From NCBI GenBank assembly GCA_030537895.1, contig JAUNVA010000010.1, positions 1 through 46,989 on the forward strand: a DNA stretch of 46,989 nucleotides. Reading direction: 5' to 3'. The notes beneath the pieces were generated by a model. That model was not told the origin of the DNA. It worked only from the letters and a program-made list of their open reading frames with translations, and searched no databases. The position numbers and the translations under genes are program-made. Below, one piece after another: positions 8,757 to 18,482 of this stretch; within the stretch, counting starts at the first letter, position 1, and every line of letters begins with the position of its first letter. Origin of the DNA: Bowdeniella nasicola. Lineage in GTDB: Bacteria; Actinomycetota; Actinomycetes; Actinomycetales; Actinomycetaceae.

Positions 8757-10315
8757 TCACCGCCACTCGATGTCCACGCTGTCGGGGTTGAACGCCTTCC
8801 TGCCGCGCGGTTGAGGCAGGAGCGTCACGGTCGCGAGGACGTCGATAACCTGCCGCTGGAATTCCAGCGAGGCAACGAGGAACGCCTCCGACGGGTCGTC
8901 TGCTCCAAGGACGGGGCGAGTCCGGGTGCCTGCCCGTGCAGGAGCCGCTCGGCCTCCAACTGGGCGATGCGGGCCTCGACGGCGTCACGGATGCGCTTGA
9001 GGTCCCGACCTTCGATGATCTCATCGTCGTAGTCGCGTCGGGCTCGCAGGATGCGAGCGCGCTGCTCCGAGATGGCGGCGTCGATGCCCGAGCTTGCCGC
9101 ACCGGGGCCAGCCGAGGCTTCCTTGCGCAGGGCGTCCGGCCTCGTTAGCCGTTCGGCGATGAGGCCGGTGACCAAGGCGTCGATCTCGGCACCGCTGCGC
9201 ATGAGGCTCGTGACGACGGTCTTGCCCGCCTCGTCGCGCACGACGTGCTGGACACAGCGGTACCCGCGAGGGGCGCCGGTGACCTTGGCACCGCACACGC
9301 CGCAGCGATACAGCCCCGAGCCGAGGTGTTTGCGCTTGATCGACCCTGAAGTGTTGGTAACACGCTCAGCGTCATCGAGGATACTCTGTGCGCACCACCA
9401 GGTCTCATCGTCAACAATCGCGCCCCACTGGCCACGAATGGGCTCTCCGCATCATCGCGCAGGATCTGTGTACGCCACGAGCGGCATCGCGTCCCGTCGG
9501 ATTGAGCAGTTTTCGGTGTATAGGTCGACATCTGAGCGTATCGAGGATTGCGGAGAATGCCGAGTATAGTAGCGGGGCTCCACTCTGCGTCGGGTTGCAC
9601 AGTGCGAGGTTCCTTACCTTCAGCAATGCGATGCTGGGCACGCTCAACGGGCACCCTATGAGAATGCTTAGGGCGTGGTGAGAGACCCGGGATGGGCTCC
9701 GTGCCACTGAGGCCACGAGCTATCGAGCGGAGCGACTCAGGATGATCCGAGCGGGCGAACAGACGGTAGATTGCACGGACAGCCTCAGCCTCCTTTGGGA
9801 TCACATCACCATTGACTGTGTAGCCAAGGGGTCGCATACCTTTCGGGGCTCGCCCTTGCTTAGCACGCTGGAGTTGCGCGGATGACTGACGGGCACCTTT
9901 GCGTTCCATTTCTGCACGCGCGACGGCTGCCTTAATGCGCGCGTACATGCGACCGCCGTCGGTGGAGAGGTCTGCGTCGCCGTTCGCAGTGACCAGAGCC
10001 AGTCCGTGCAGCTCGGCAGCGTCGATCCAGTCTTCAAGTTAGCGAGGCTGGCGGGTGAGACGATCCAAGTCGTAGCGAATGATCGCGTCGAAGGCACCTG
10101 CCTTGCAGTAGGCGACCATCTGGTCGTAGGCAGGACGCTTCTTCGTGCGATCCGTGGCGCTCGTCGGCTGGTCGATGTAGTACGGCTCGACGACCTCCCA
10201 CTGCCGGTACGCGGCAAGCGCCTCGCACTGCTCGCGCTGACGGTCGATGGTGAGACCATCCATCTCCCTATCCTGGGAGCTGCGCAGGTAGATGGCGGCC
10301 GGGGGGTTTATTCAC
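8757..10315 (-). pseudogene. Large serine recombinase, broken by four lesions
   Basis: The pieces in order are: a GTG start at 10315 followed by MNKP; the catalytic-serine segment AAIYLRSSQDRE; the resolvase fold (GLTIDRQREQCEA, RPAYDQMV, YDLDRLTRQPR); the core LEDWIDAAELHGLALVTANG; the recombinase and zinc-ribbon region (YRCGVCGAKV); and the C-terminal signature RQVIDVLATVTLLPQP ending at TGA 8759-8757. Lesions are a C6 run at 10301-10306 (one base too many), a TAA at 10041-10039 where Gln is expected, a two-base CG insertion at 9419-9422, and a one-base loss at the G4 run 8913-8916. With these corrected the length is 519 codons, normal for integrases of this class. It probably brought in the island and now appears dead. 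Confidence 0.85.
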
Positions 10316-10326
10316 CCCTCCAGGCA

Positions 10327-10443
10327 CTACACGTTGAAGCGGAACTCGACTGTGTTTCGCTGCTTGCATTTGTCGCTCGCATGATCTCGTGTTTGATGCA
10401 ATGTATTGCCCTCAAGGGTTCCGTGCCTCCCAAGGTATTCCAT
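10327..10443 (-). CDS. Possible small ORF upstream of the recombinase
   Basis: ATG at 10443 opens a 38-residue frame (MEYLGRHGTLEGNTLHQ and so on) ending at TAG 10329-10327, 11 bases before the recombinase GTG. The frame is open further upstream to a TGA, so a GTG start (VGYFRQ) is also possible. The immediate spacing to the recombinase suggests translational coupling or the tail of a longer lost gene. I do not recognise the peptide and there is no strong ribosome site, so it may not be expressed. The rest of the gap up to 10507 shows nothing clear. Confidence 0.25.
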   Translation of the reverse strand: MEYLGRHGTLEGNTLHQTRDHASDKCKQRNTVEFRFNV

Positions 10444-10507
10444 TTGCCGGAAGTAACCCACATAGTCCCGGGACTGTCACAATTCGAAGCTTGAAAATGT
10501 TGTATGG

Positions 10508-13117
10508 TTAGAACCCATACAGATGATCGCGGGCTTTGAAGGCGGCTGATCCACCCTCGAGGATATCCTCCACGAAGTTACGAATGGCGCGGTCATCGAG
10601 AGAGCCGATACCCTCATCAGATGGGCGCCCGTGACTCCCGTCGCTTTCAAGTACCACGATAAGCTCGGCGTCACCAAGCACAGGCACGTTTGCATTATGA
10701 GTGCTCGCGATTACTTGCCGCTGCCCCTTCAGGTCTCGCAGGTGCCGAACTACTCCCTTATAAATAAAGTTGTTATCAAGATCATCCTCTGGCTGGTCAA
10801 TAATCAGGGGTGCCTTAGAAGCACCGAGTAACAGGAGCAGCAGAGCGGTGGCTCGCTGCCCCTTCGAGAGCTGGTCGAGGCTCCGCAGCCCTTGTGCTCC
10901 ATCGATTCTGAGGAGCACTTCAACCGCAAGACCCACGGTCAGCTCTTCCAACTCGCGCGCTAACTCTTCTCCCGCCGCAACTAAGTTGGACGCCTGCGCC
11001 CCCCGAATATCTAACTTGTCGAGGGCTTCAATGCCATCCCTGATCGCCTCTGCGAGGACCTGCGGAGAGAAATTCGGTTCCTCGACGGACGCGATAATCT
11101 GAGTTTTGTGACCGGAGACTCTAGACTTAATCAAGTCGACAATGTGGGAACGATCCTTACTAGCCGAGGGTTTAACCACCACGACACTCTTCGTGGCTTT
11201 GTTCGCTGCTCTAATCGCCTCGTGCAGTCGCTCGGTCTCGTCCCCCTCGTGAGCACGCAGGTCGTTGAGCAACTCACCGCGTTTCTTGAGTAACACCTTG
11301 ATTTGCTGGTCTACTGCGTTCAAGCGAGACTTCCCTGCTTTAATCTCCGCCAATCTCTCTCTAGCGTCGATATACTGGCGGGGATTGAGCCCCTCCTCAG
11401 CGAGCTCTCGGAGCACCTCTCCGTAGATCTCCTCCTCATCCCTCGTAGCCTCTTTCCAATCGATCTGGGCAGCATTTATCTCCCGACGAGCTGTTTTGAT
11501 TGCGGTGACAGCCTGCTCACCAAGATTTTCTAGCCTTTGGCGTAGTTGGCTCAACGCCCCTGTCACTCGAGACAGCCGCTGAATCTGCGGGGCACCATCA
11601 ATCTCATTGATTGTTGCAGCTAGATTTGTCAGCGATGCTGACTTTCTATACTGGTCCAGCGCTGTTTCAACGGAATCTACCCTCGATTTTCCTTCCGTAA
11701 ATACTGCTTGATCCTGAGCGAGCCGCTCGTGCCCTTGAAGCTTGCCGGGCACATCAGTGTCCTTATACCGACTGAGTTGCTCCTCAAGCCGATCAGCCTG
11801 CGCTTGCTCCTCTTCGAGTTCAGTCTTGGTTTCTTCCCATCGTCTCAACTCTTCTCGATTTAAACGTAGCTGTTCGCGCACTTGAGCCAACCCCGGATCT
11901 TCTCCCCCGGAACCATTAAAGCGCTTGATGAGCTCAGCAATGCTATCCGAGTCACTAGAAAGCTCAGCAAGCTCATGCTGACCGAAGATCTCAACTGCCC
12001 CAATTGCATCCGTTGGAGTAAGTTTGGTGCGCGTACCCGTCGAATCCAACACAGCAGGCGGATGCGGCACTTCGCGCTGAATGATGTAACTCTGAAAAGT
12101 CGGAGAAGCGTTCTCAACCTCAACTCGTACAATCGTGCCCACATTCAGCACCTGATCAATGATCGCTTTGTGTTCTTTCTCCATCTTGCGTGAAATGGGC
12201 TGGATGGCCAGCGCATAGCGAATACTCTCGATCACCGTAGACTTTCCCGCACCCCTACCGCCAATGAGCGCTGTCAGGTCGGAGGAGATCGGTATGGTAA
12301 CCCCATCGAGGTATCCCCCAACCCAAGACACACTCTTGATGCGAGGCCTCGGCTTTGACAGCGGATCATCGCGGGACACCCTTGTCTCTGGTGTTCTCAC
12401 CGCAAGTTTCAAGCTCTCGAGCGAACGAACGCTGAGCTTAAACCAAGTGCTCGCACCGGGAGCACGCACCTGACGGGGCCCCATTACGTCATCAGCGTGG
12501 ATCACCGCCAAGGGGTGCTTACGTGCGAAAATGTCGACCCCGTCAACAACTGACTGCTGATCCTTCGCAGGCTGGATACCAGGGGACACTCCTATAACAT
12601 GGAGATCCTCATGCCGAACCATTGTCGCGAGCGGCTGACCCGAGCGTGTCGTCAGGAGACCGGCAGGCTCCGCATTCACGTGAGCGGGGATAGGAAGTGC
12701 GCCGACAACGGTCATCTCTTCCATTATCTTCGCATAAGGCTCGCCAACCGTTCCGTTTTCGCACCCAGGAGTGGCTCCGCACCGGCCGATGGCCGCATCG
12801 ATCTCTGACGTGGAGGTCCCCACCTCGAAAAGAACAAGGATGTGGATGCCCTCTGAAGAGTTCGCCTCAAACCCTGGAAGCGCGACAATACCACGTGTCT
12901 TAGCCGCTTCAATCAACCCCTCCGCAGAGTCGACTCGCCAGTGGTCAGTTACAGCGATCATGCTAATGTCCAGCTTTTCGCACTCATCCAAGAGTGCAGC
13001 GTTATAGGCAGCCTCGTCTGGGAAAAACTTCTTGGGAGCATTGCGCCCCTCGTAAGTGAAAGGATTGACCTGCAATGCGGCTCGGACCCACCGCGCACCC
13101 GGATCCATGCTTGTCAC
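10508..13117 (-). CDS. PHP-domain/SMC-type AAA ATPase (TrlF-like), likely defence protein
   Basis: The protein has 869 residues. Residues about 10-250 resemble a PHP phosphoesterase (AVTDHW at 55-60, PGFEAN at 81-86, PAHVN at 144-148, IHADD at 206-210). An SMC/RecN-like ATPase follows, with Walker A GGRGAGKS at 286-293, a long charged coiled-coil section from about 400 to 640, an ABC signature-like LSKGQRATA, Walker B with LIIDQPEDDLDN and a final STHNAN. This arrangement is that of the TrlF family of AAA-like ATPases, often found among defence genes; the PHP part probably hydrolyses a nucleic acid or nucleotide. The GTG start at 13117 overlaps the TGA of ychF (GTGA); an ATG nine bases further in is the alternative. 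It is intact. Its target is unknown. Confidence 0.75.
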   Translation of the reverse strand: MTSMDPGARWVRAALQVNPFTYEGRNAPKKFFPDEAAYNAALLDECEKLDISMIAVTDHWRVDSAEGLIEAAKTRGIVALPGFEANSSEGIHILVLFEVGTSTSEIDAAIGRCGATPGCENGTVGEPYAKIMEEMTVVGALPIPAHVNAEPAGLLTTRSGQPLATMVRHEDLHVIGVSPGIQPAKDQQSVVDGVDIFARKHPLAVIHADDVMGPRQVRAPGASTWFKLSVRSLESLKLAVRTPETRVSRDDPLSKPRPRIKSVSWVGGYLDGVTIPISSDLTALIGGRGAGKSTVIESIRYALAIQPISRKMEKEHKAIIDQVLNVGTIVRVEVENASPTFQSYIIQREVPHPPAVLDSTGTRTKLTPTDAIGAVEIFGQHELAELSSDSDSIAELIKRFNGSGGEDPGLAQVREQLRLNREELRRWEETKTELEEEQAQADRLEEQLSRYKDTDVPGKLQGHERLAQDQAVFTEGKSRVDSVETALDQYRKSASLTNLAATINEIDGAPQIQRLSRVTGALSQLRQRLENLGEQAVTAIKTARREINAAQIDWKEATRDEEEIYGEVLRELAEEGLNPRQYIDARERLAEIKAGKSRLNAVDQQIKVLLKKRGELLNDLRAHEGDETERLHEAIRAANKATKSVVVVKPSASKDRSHIVDLIKSRVSGHKTQIIASVEEPNFSPQVLAEAIRDGIEALDKLDIRGAQASNLVAAGEELARELEELTVGLAVEVLLRIDGAQGLRSLDQLSKGQRATALLLLLLGASKAPLIIDQPEDDLDNNFIYKGVVRHLRDLKGQRQVIASTHNANVPVLGDAELIVVLESDGSHGRPSDEGIGSLDDRAIRNFVEDILEGGSAAFKARDHLYGF

Positions 13118-14217
13118 TTCTTACCCCCAGACGTTAGTCCTGTCCTAAACTCGACCACGTCCCCGTCCTGCATGACGTAGTCCTTGCCCTCCATGCGCAT
13201 TTTGCCGTGCGCGCGGGCCTCCGCGATAGACCCCTGCTCGACGAGCTCATCGAAGGAGATGACCTCGGCCTTGATGAAGCCCTTCTCGAAGTCCGTGTGG
13301 ATGACGCCGGCGGCCTGCGGGGCCTTCCAGCCCTTGTGGATCGTCCAGGCGCGGGCCTCCTTCGGCCCGGCGGTCAGGTAGGTCTGGAGGCCGAGGGTGT
13401 CGAAACCGACGCGCGCGAGCTGGTCCAGGCCGGACTCCTCGATCCCGGCGTCCTCGAGCATCTCGGCGGCCTCGTCCTCCTCGAGCTCCACGAGCTCGGC
13501 CTCGAACTTGGCGTCTAGGAAGATCGCCTGAGCAGGCGCCACGAGCTCGCGCAGGCGCTCCTGCATCTCGGTATCTGCGAGCCCCTCGTCGTCGGTGTTG
13601 AACACGAAGATAAAGGGCTTGGCGGTCATGAGCTGGAAGGAGGCCAGCACCTCCGGGTCGAGCCCCGCGTCCTTCGCACCCGTGGAAAGCAACACGCCGC
13701 TATCGAGCAGATCCTTCGCGGCGAGCGCCGTGTCCAGGACCTCCTTGTCGGTCTTTTTGCCACGCACTTCCTTCTCGAGGCGCGGGATCGCCTTCTCGAG
13801 TGTCTGCAGGTCCGCGAGGATCAGCTCGGTCGAGATCGTCTCGATATCCGCGGCCGGATCGATCCGGCCATCCACGTGCACGACGTCGGGGTCGGCAAAC
13901 GCGCGCGTCACCTGGCAGATGGCATCGGCCTCGCGGATGTTCGCAAGGAACTGGTTGCCGAGCCCCTCCCCCTCCGAAGCGCCGCGCACAATCCCGGCAA
14001 TGTCCACGAATGAGACGGTCGCGGGCAGGATCTTCTGCGAGCCGAAGATGTCGGCGAGCGTCTCTAGGCGCGGGTCGGGCAGCGGCACGACCCCGATGTT
14101 GGGTTCGATCGTCGCGAACGGATAGTTCGCGGCGAGCACCGTCGCGCGGGTAAGGGCGTTGAACAGGGTCGACTTACCGACGTTCGGCAGTCCAGCAATT
14201 CCAATAGTGAGGGCCAC
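13114..14217 (-). CDS. ychF: Redox-regulated ATPase YchF (Obg-family P-loop protein)
   Basis: The 367-residue product has the P-loop GLPNVGKSTLFNAL at its start, the switch segment FVDIAGIVRGASEGEGLGN, the NTDDEG-like region that replaces NKxD, and a C-terminal TGS domain ending in YVMQDGDVVEFR. YchF/OLA1 proteins bind the ribosome and hydrolyse ATP rather than GTP. This is a core gene and full length for the family. Its stop overlaps the start of the PHP-ATPase gene, so the defence island begins exactly at its 3' end. Upstream it faces rmuC across a 165-base gap that must hold both promoters. Confidence 0.96.
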   Translation of the reverse strand: MALTIGIAGLPNVGKSTLFNALTRATVLAANYPFATIEPNIGVVPLPDPRLETLADIFGSQKILPATVSFVDIAGIVRGASEGEGLGNQFLANIREADAICQVTRAFADPDVVHVDGRIDPAADIETISTELILADLQTLEKAIPRLEKEVRGKKTDKEVLDTALAAKDLLDSGVLLSTGAKDAGLDPEVLASFQLMTAKPFIFVFNTDDEGLADTEMQERLRELVAPAQAIFLDAKFEAELVELEEDEAAEMLEDAGIEESGLDQLARVGFDTLGLQTYLTAGPKEARAWTIHKGWKAPQAAGVIHTDFEKGFIKAEVISFDELVEQGSIAEARAHGKMRMEGKDYVMQDGDVVEFRTGLTSGGKK

Positions 14218-14382
14218 GGCTCACCACCCTACCCGCTCCCCCGGTTCCGGCCACGGGTGAGCTTAGGTGATGACGACGGCGAGGCCGGTTTCTGCTCGTC
14301 ACCTGCTCGGAGGCCTGACCGCTTCGAGGACGGCGCCGGGTGCGGGAGCGTTCGTGTCGGGGATAGGCGAGAGACTATCCCT

Positions 14383-15540
14383 ATGGACACCACCACCGTC
14401 ATCCTCGTCGCACTCGCGCTCCTGATTGGCCTCGCGCTCGGCTACCTGCTAGCGCAGCGCCGCCATCTCGCCGCCGCTGCCCGCCACGAACGCGAACTGG
14501 GGCTCGCCCAGGGCAAGGTGGCCGAACTCCAGTCCCTCCACCAGCGAGCAGAGACGGACCGCGCGGGCCACCAACAGCTCGCCCTCCTCGTGCAGCCACT
14601 CGCCCAGCGGGTAGAGGAACTCGGCAAGCGCGTGCACACCGCTGACCGCGAACGCGCCGCCCACTTCGCCGCCCTCCGCCAGCAGCTCACCGAACACCGT
14701 GCGGCGGGTGAGGAACTCACCCGTTCGACGACGATGCTCGCCGGGGCCCTGCGCAACGCCTCAGCGCGGGGGCTGTGGGGCGAGGTGGAGCTCGAGCGCC
14801 TGGTTGAGGCCGCGGGCATGCAGCGCTATATCGACTTCTCTCCTCAGGCCGTCCTGGAGTCGGGTTCACGCCCCGACATGGTGATCCACCTGCCGGGCAG
14901 TGGCGCGATCGCGGTCGATGCGAAGGTGCCCTTCGACGCCTACCTGCGCGCCGCCGAGCTAGCCGAGGATCCATCCCCCGCAGCGGCGGCGGAACGTGCG
15001 GAGCTGCTCGACGAACACGCGAAGGCGCTGCGCCGCCATATTGATGCCCTCGCTAAGCGTGCCTACCCGGATGACCTCCCCGACGGTCCGGACATCACCG
15101 TGCTGTTCGTGCCCGCCGAGCCGCTACTCGCGGGCGCCTGCGAGGCGGACCCCGCGCTCCTCGAGTACGCCATCCGCCAGCGGGTGTGCCTCGCCTCCCC
15201 GGTCTCCTTCCTCGCCCTCCTGCGCACGGTAGCGGCGAGCTGGTCCCGCGAGGAGGTCTCCCAGCAGGCGAACCAGCTTTTGGAGGCCAGCCGGGAGATG
15301 CTGCGCCGCCTCACGACCTTCGCCAAACACCTCGATAACGTCGGCAAATCCCTGGGCAGCTCCGTCACCGCCTACAACCAGGCGGTGGGCTCCTTCGATT
15401 CACGGCTTACCGTCCAGGCCCGCTCCCTGGCGGAGTTGGGCCTCGGGGACGTACCCGAGGTGCGGCGGGTCGATCACTCGGCACGCTCGGTCTCCTACGG
15501 CGCAGAGCCGGAGGAGACCAGCCAACTTGGGGACGATTAG
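14383..15540 (+). CDS. rmuC: RmuC-family DNA recombination protein
   Basis: The 385-residue protein starts with a single membrane anchor ([23 protein letters not shown]), shown here only in part by [18 protein letters not shown], followed by a coiled coil and the RmuC core ([34 protein letters not shown]). RmuC limits inversions between short repeats and is thought to be a nuclease-fold protein. ATG at 14383 is chosen because it puts the anchor at the N-terminus; an upstream ATG at 14257 would add 42 residues of poor quality. The stop TAG overlaps the stop of the convergent ispH gene. Confidence 0.92.
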   Translation: MDTTTVILVALALLIGLALGYLLAQRRHLAAAARHERELGLAQGKVAELQSLHQRAETDRAGHQQLALLVQPLAQRVEELGKRVHTADRERAAHFAALRQQLTEHRAAGEELTRSTTMLAGALRNASARGLWGEVELERLVEAAGMQRYIDFSPQAVLESGSRPDMVIHLPGSGAIAVDAKVPFDAYLRAAELAEDPSPAAAAERAELLDEHAKALRRHIDALAKRAYPDDLPDGPDITVLFVPAEPLLAGACEADPALLEYAIRQRVCLASPVSFLALLRTVAASWSREEVSQQANQLLEASREMLRRLTTFAKHLDNVGKSLGSSVTAYNQAVGSFDSRLTVQARSLAELGLGDVPEVRRVDHSARSVSYGAEPEETSQLGDD

Positions 15541-16634
15541 CGACGCTCTGCGCGAGCTCCCTTCGTGCCCGTCTGGCGCACCTTGTGGGGCCGATCCGGC
15601 TGCACGCCCGCGGCCTTGAGGTCGGCGCGCAGGTTCTTCGGCAGCGAGAACATGATGTCCTCACTCGCGGTCCGCACCTCTTCCACGTGCCCGATCCCGA
15701 GCTCGCCGAGGCGGGTGATGACGTCGCGCACGAGGATCTCCGGGACCGACGCGCCGGAGGTCAGGCCCACGGTCTTCGCGTCGCGCACCCACTCCTCGCG
15801 GACCTCATCGGCCTTATCGACCCGGTAGGCGGCGCCCGCCCCGGCCTCGGCCGCCACTTCGACGAGACGCACCGAGTTCGAGGAGTTCGCGGACCCGACC
15901 ACAATCACGACGTCACACTCGGGCGCGAGCTTCTTCACGGCGACCTGACGGTTTTGCGTGGCGTAGCAGATGTCATCCGATGGCGGGTCGTGCAGGTTCG
16001 GGAACTTCTCGCGCAGGCGCTTCACGGTCTCCATGGCCTCATCCACCGACAGCGTGGTCTGCGAAATCCACACGACCTTGTCGGGATCACGCACCTCAAT
16101 CGAGTCGACCTCGTCTGGGGAGTTCACGATCTGAATGTGCTCGGGGGCCTCGCCGTGCGTCCCCTCGACCTCCTCGTGCCCCGAGTGCCCGATGAGGAGA
16201 ATGTCGTAATCCCCCTTCGCGAACCGCACCGCTTCCTTGTGCACCTTCGTCACCAGCGGGCAGGTCGCGTCGATGGTCTCCAGATTCCGGGCCGCCGCCT
16301 CCTGGTGGACCAGGGGCGAGACCCCGTGAGCGGAAAACACGACACGCGCACCCTCGGGGACCTCATCGGTTTCCGAGACGAAGATCGCACCGCGCTTGGA
16401 GAGAGTCTCCACCACAAACTTGTTGTGCACGATCTCCTTGCGCACGTAAACCGGCGCACCGTAGTGCTCCAGGGCCTTCTCAACGGTGTCCACAGCGCGA
16501 TCAACACCAGCGCAATACCCCCTGGGTGCGGCCAGCAGGATGCGGCGTTCCGGGTCGGCATCCACGCCCGGCGTGCGAGCGGGAACGTCGTCGGGAAAAG
16601 CGGAGGCACCGGCGAGGGAAGTAGGTTCAGTCAC
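15537..16634 (-). CDS. ispH: 4-hydroxy-3-methylbut-2-enyl diphosphate reductase
   Basis: IspH (LytB) makes the last step of the MEP pathway, reducing HMBPP to IPP and DMAPP with a [4Fe-4S] cluster. The three cluster cysteines are in [22 protein letters not shown] and [11 protein letters not shown], and the substrate motifs SAHGVSP and SGASVPE are present. GTG at 16634 gives 365 residues; the frame is open further upstream, but that part looks like non-coding translation. An alternative GTG lies 6 bases upstream. It ends convergently with rmuC, the stop codons overlapping by three bases, and is divergent from xseA across about 180 bases. Confidence 0.95.
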   Translation of the reverse strand: MTEPTSLAGASAFPDDVPARTPGVDADPERRILLAAPRGYCAGVDRAVDTVEKALEHYGAPVYVRKEIVHNKFVVETLSKRGAIFVSETDEVPEGARVVFSAHGVSPLVHQEAAARNLETIDATCPLVTKVHKEAVRFAKGDYDILLIGHSGHEEVEGTHGEAPEHIQIVNSPDEVDSIEVRDPDKVVWISQTTLSVDEAMETVKRLREKFPNLHDPPSDDICYATQNRQVAVKKLAPECDVVIVVGSANSSNSVRLVEVAAEAGAGAAYRVDKADEVREEWVRDAKTVGLTSGASVPEILVRDVITRLGELGIGHVEEVRTASEDIMFSLPKNLRADLKAAGVQPDRPHKVRQTGTKGARAERR

Positions 16635-16814
16635 GGCCACCACACTACCCGGCGCCTTGCGCGCTGGCACCCGCGCGTTCCCCCACCCGGAGCCTAAATA
16701 GACGGCGAGCAGATCGCGCCTCAGCCGGGGAGCACCGCGCGTGGACACCCGCCGGCTCGGCACGAGTCGTGCCGGACCACGGATCGTGTCGGAGGTCTCT
16801 GACATGCTTGGACC

Positions 16815-18122
16815 ATGAGCGAGGCGAATCGACCCGAACTGCCCGCGACCGCCCTCGAGACGACGGCCGAGCGGCCCTGGCCTCTGCGCCTGCTCTCCGC
16901 AAAGATCGACCAGTACGTCGCACGCATGGCCCCCGTGTGGGTCGAAGGTCAGCTGGTCCAGATCAATCGCCGGCCCGGCGCCACCATGGTGTTCATGACG
17001 CTCCGGGATACCGACACCGACACCTCCATGTCGGTCGCGATGTTCGCGCGTGACTTCGAGAAGGTCACCACCCCACTGTCCGACGGCGCCCGGGTCGTCG
17101 TGCACGCCAAGCCCACGTTTTGGGCCAAGCGCGGTTCGTTGCAACTCCAGGCTAAGCAGATTCGCTCGGTCGGGCTCGGCGCCCTGCTCGCCCGCCTCGA
17201 GGAACTCAAAGCGATGCTGGCTGCCGAAGGCCTGTTCGCGCCAGAACGCAAGGTGCGTCTGCCCTTTCTACCGAGACGGATCGGGCTCGTGTGTGGGCGC
17301 GAATCGAAGGCGGAACACGACGTCGTCGTGAACGCCCGCGCCCGCTGGCCCCACATTGCCTTCGAGATCCGTGAAGTCGCGGTCCAGGGAGTAAATGCTG
17401 TCCCCGAGGTGTGTGCCGCAATCGAGGAGCTCGATGCCGATCCGGGCGTCGACGTCATCATCGTGGCGCGTGGCGGCGGCAGCGTCGAGGACCTCCTCCC
17501 GTTCTCGAACGAGCGGATGGTGCGCGTGGCCGCCGCCTGTGTGACCCCGCTCGTCTCAGCCATCGGGCACGAGACCGACGCCCCCCTGCTCGACCTGGTG
17601 GCGGACTATCGGGCCTCCACACCAACCGATGCCGCCCGGCGCGTCGTACCGGACGTCGCTGAGGAACGCCGCCAGCTCTCGCTTGCAACGCGCCGCCTGC
17701 GCCAAGCCCTGGACCTGCGTCTTGATCGGGAGGTCGAGCGGGTCGCGGCGCTACGTGCCCGCCCGGTCCTCGCCCGGCCCTACGTGATGATCGACGCCCA
17801 GGCCGAGCTGCTCGCCTCCGCGCGCTCGCGCCTGCGCCGCCAACTCTCCCACCGCCTCGACCTGGCTGCCTCCGAGATCACAGCACTGCGTTCCCGGGTC
17901 CACGACCTCTCCCCCGCAACCGTGCTCGAGCGCGGCTACGCCGTGGTGCGTGATCGGCATGGGGCGGTTCTCACCGACGCCGACAGCGCCGAGATCGGGG
18001 ACCGCTTCGAGGTCATCCTCGCGCGCGGCCGCCTCGGCGTGCAGGTGACCGCCTCCACCTCCCACCTCCAGACCGACGACGATCGCCCGGCAACTAAAGG
18101 AATGAAAGCCCATGACAGATAA
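16815..18122 (+). CDS. xseA: Exodeoxyribonuclease VII large subunit
   Basis: The 435-residue protein has the N-terminal OB-fold ([13 protein letters not shown]), the catalytic core ([51 protein letters not shown]) and a C-terminal helical region ending in [11 protein letters not shown]. With XseB it degrades single-stranded DNA from both ends. Its end overlaps the xseB start by 11 bases, so the two subunits are translationally coupled. Confidence 0.96.
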   Translation: MSEANRPELPATALETTAERPWPLRLLSAKIDQYVARMAPVWVEGQLVQINRRPGATMVFMTLRDTDTDTSMSVAMFARDFEKVTTPLSDGARVVVHAKPTFWAKRGSLQLQAKQIRSVGLGALLARLEELKAMLAAEGLFAPERKVRLPFLPRRIGLVCGRESKAEHDVVVNARARWPHIAFEIREVAVQGVNAVPEVCAAIEELDADPGVDVIIVARGGGSVEDLLPFSNERMVRVAAACVTPLVSAIGHETDAPLLDLVADYRASTPTDAARRVVPDVAEERRQLSLATRRLRQALDLRLDREVERVAALRARPVLARPYVMIDAQAELLASARSRLRRQLSHRLDLAASEITALRSRVHDLSPATVLERGYAVVRDRHGAVLTDADSAEIGDRFEVILARGRLGVQVTASTSHLQTDDDRPATKGMKAHDR

Positions 18123-18432
18123 CGCACCGAAAACCGCCGGCCCGAACGCGTCCGGCTCGACCCCGCTCGGTCCAGACCCGGCAGACCTTGGCTACGAGCA
18201 GGCGCGCGACGAGCTGGTCGCCGTCGTCCAGAAGCTCGAGAGTGGGCAGGCGGGTCTGGAAGAATCGCTGCGCCTGTGGGAACGCGGCGAGGCCCTCGCC
18301 GCGCGGTGTGAAGAATGGCTCGCGGGTGCCCGGGCGGCCCTCAGCGAAGCCCGCGAACGCGGCACCGCGGATTCAGATGCGCAAGGAACCGCGCAACGCC
18401 ACGGCACCACGGCCGAAGGTGCACAGGCCTGA
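18112..18432 (+). CDS. xseB: Exodeoxyribonuclease VII small subunit
   Basis: The 106-residue product contains the XseB helical hairpin ([20 protein letters not shown], then [20 protein letters not shown]). An N-terminal Pro/Gly-rich lead and a polar tail extend it beyond the usual 70-80 residues. The small subunit coats the helical arm of XseA. The ATG lies within the 3' end of xseA. Confidence 0.94.
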   Translation: MTDNAPKTAGPNASGSTPLGPDPADLGYEQARDELVAVVQKLESGQAGLEESLRLWERGEALAARCEEWLAGARAALSEARERGTADSDAQGTAQRHGTTAEGAQA

Positions 18433-18482
18433 GCTGGCAAGCGCCGGGGCATATTACCCATGCGCCACCTAGGATGGGTGCC

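Noticed and set aside
15585..16697. 370-residue plus-strand frame over ispH
   Set aside because: It is the antisense of a fully supported ispH gene and has no recognisable motif.
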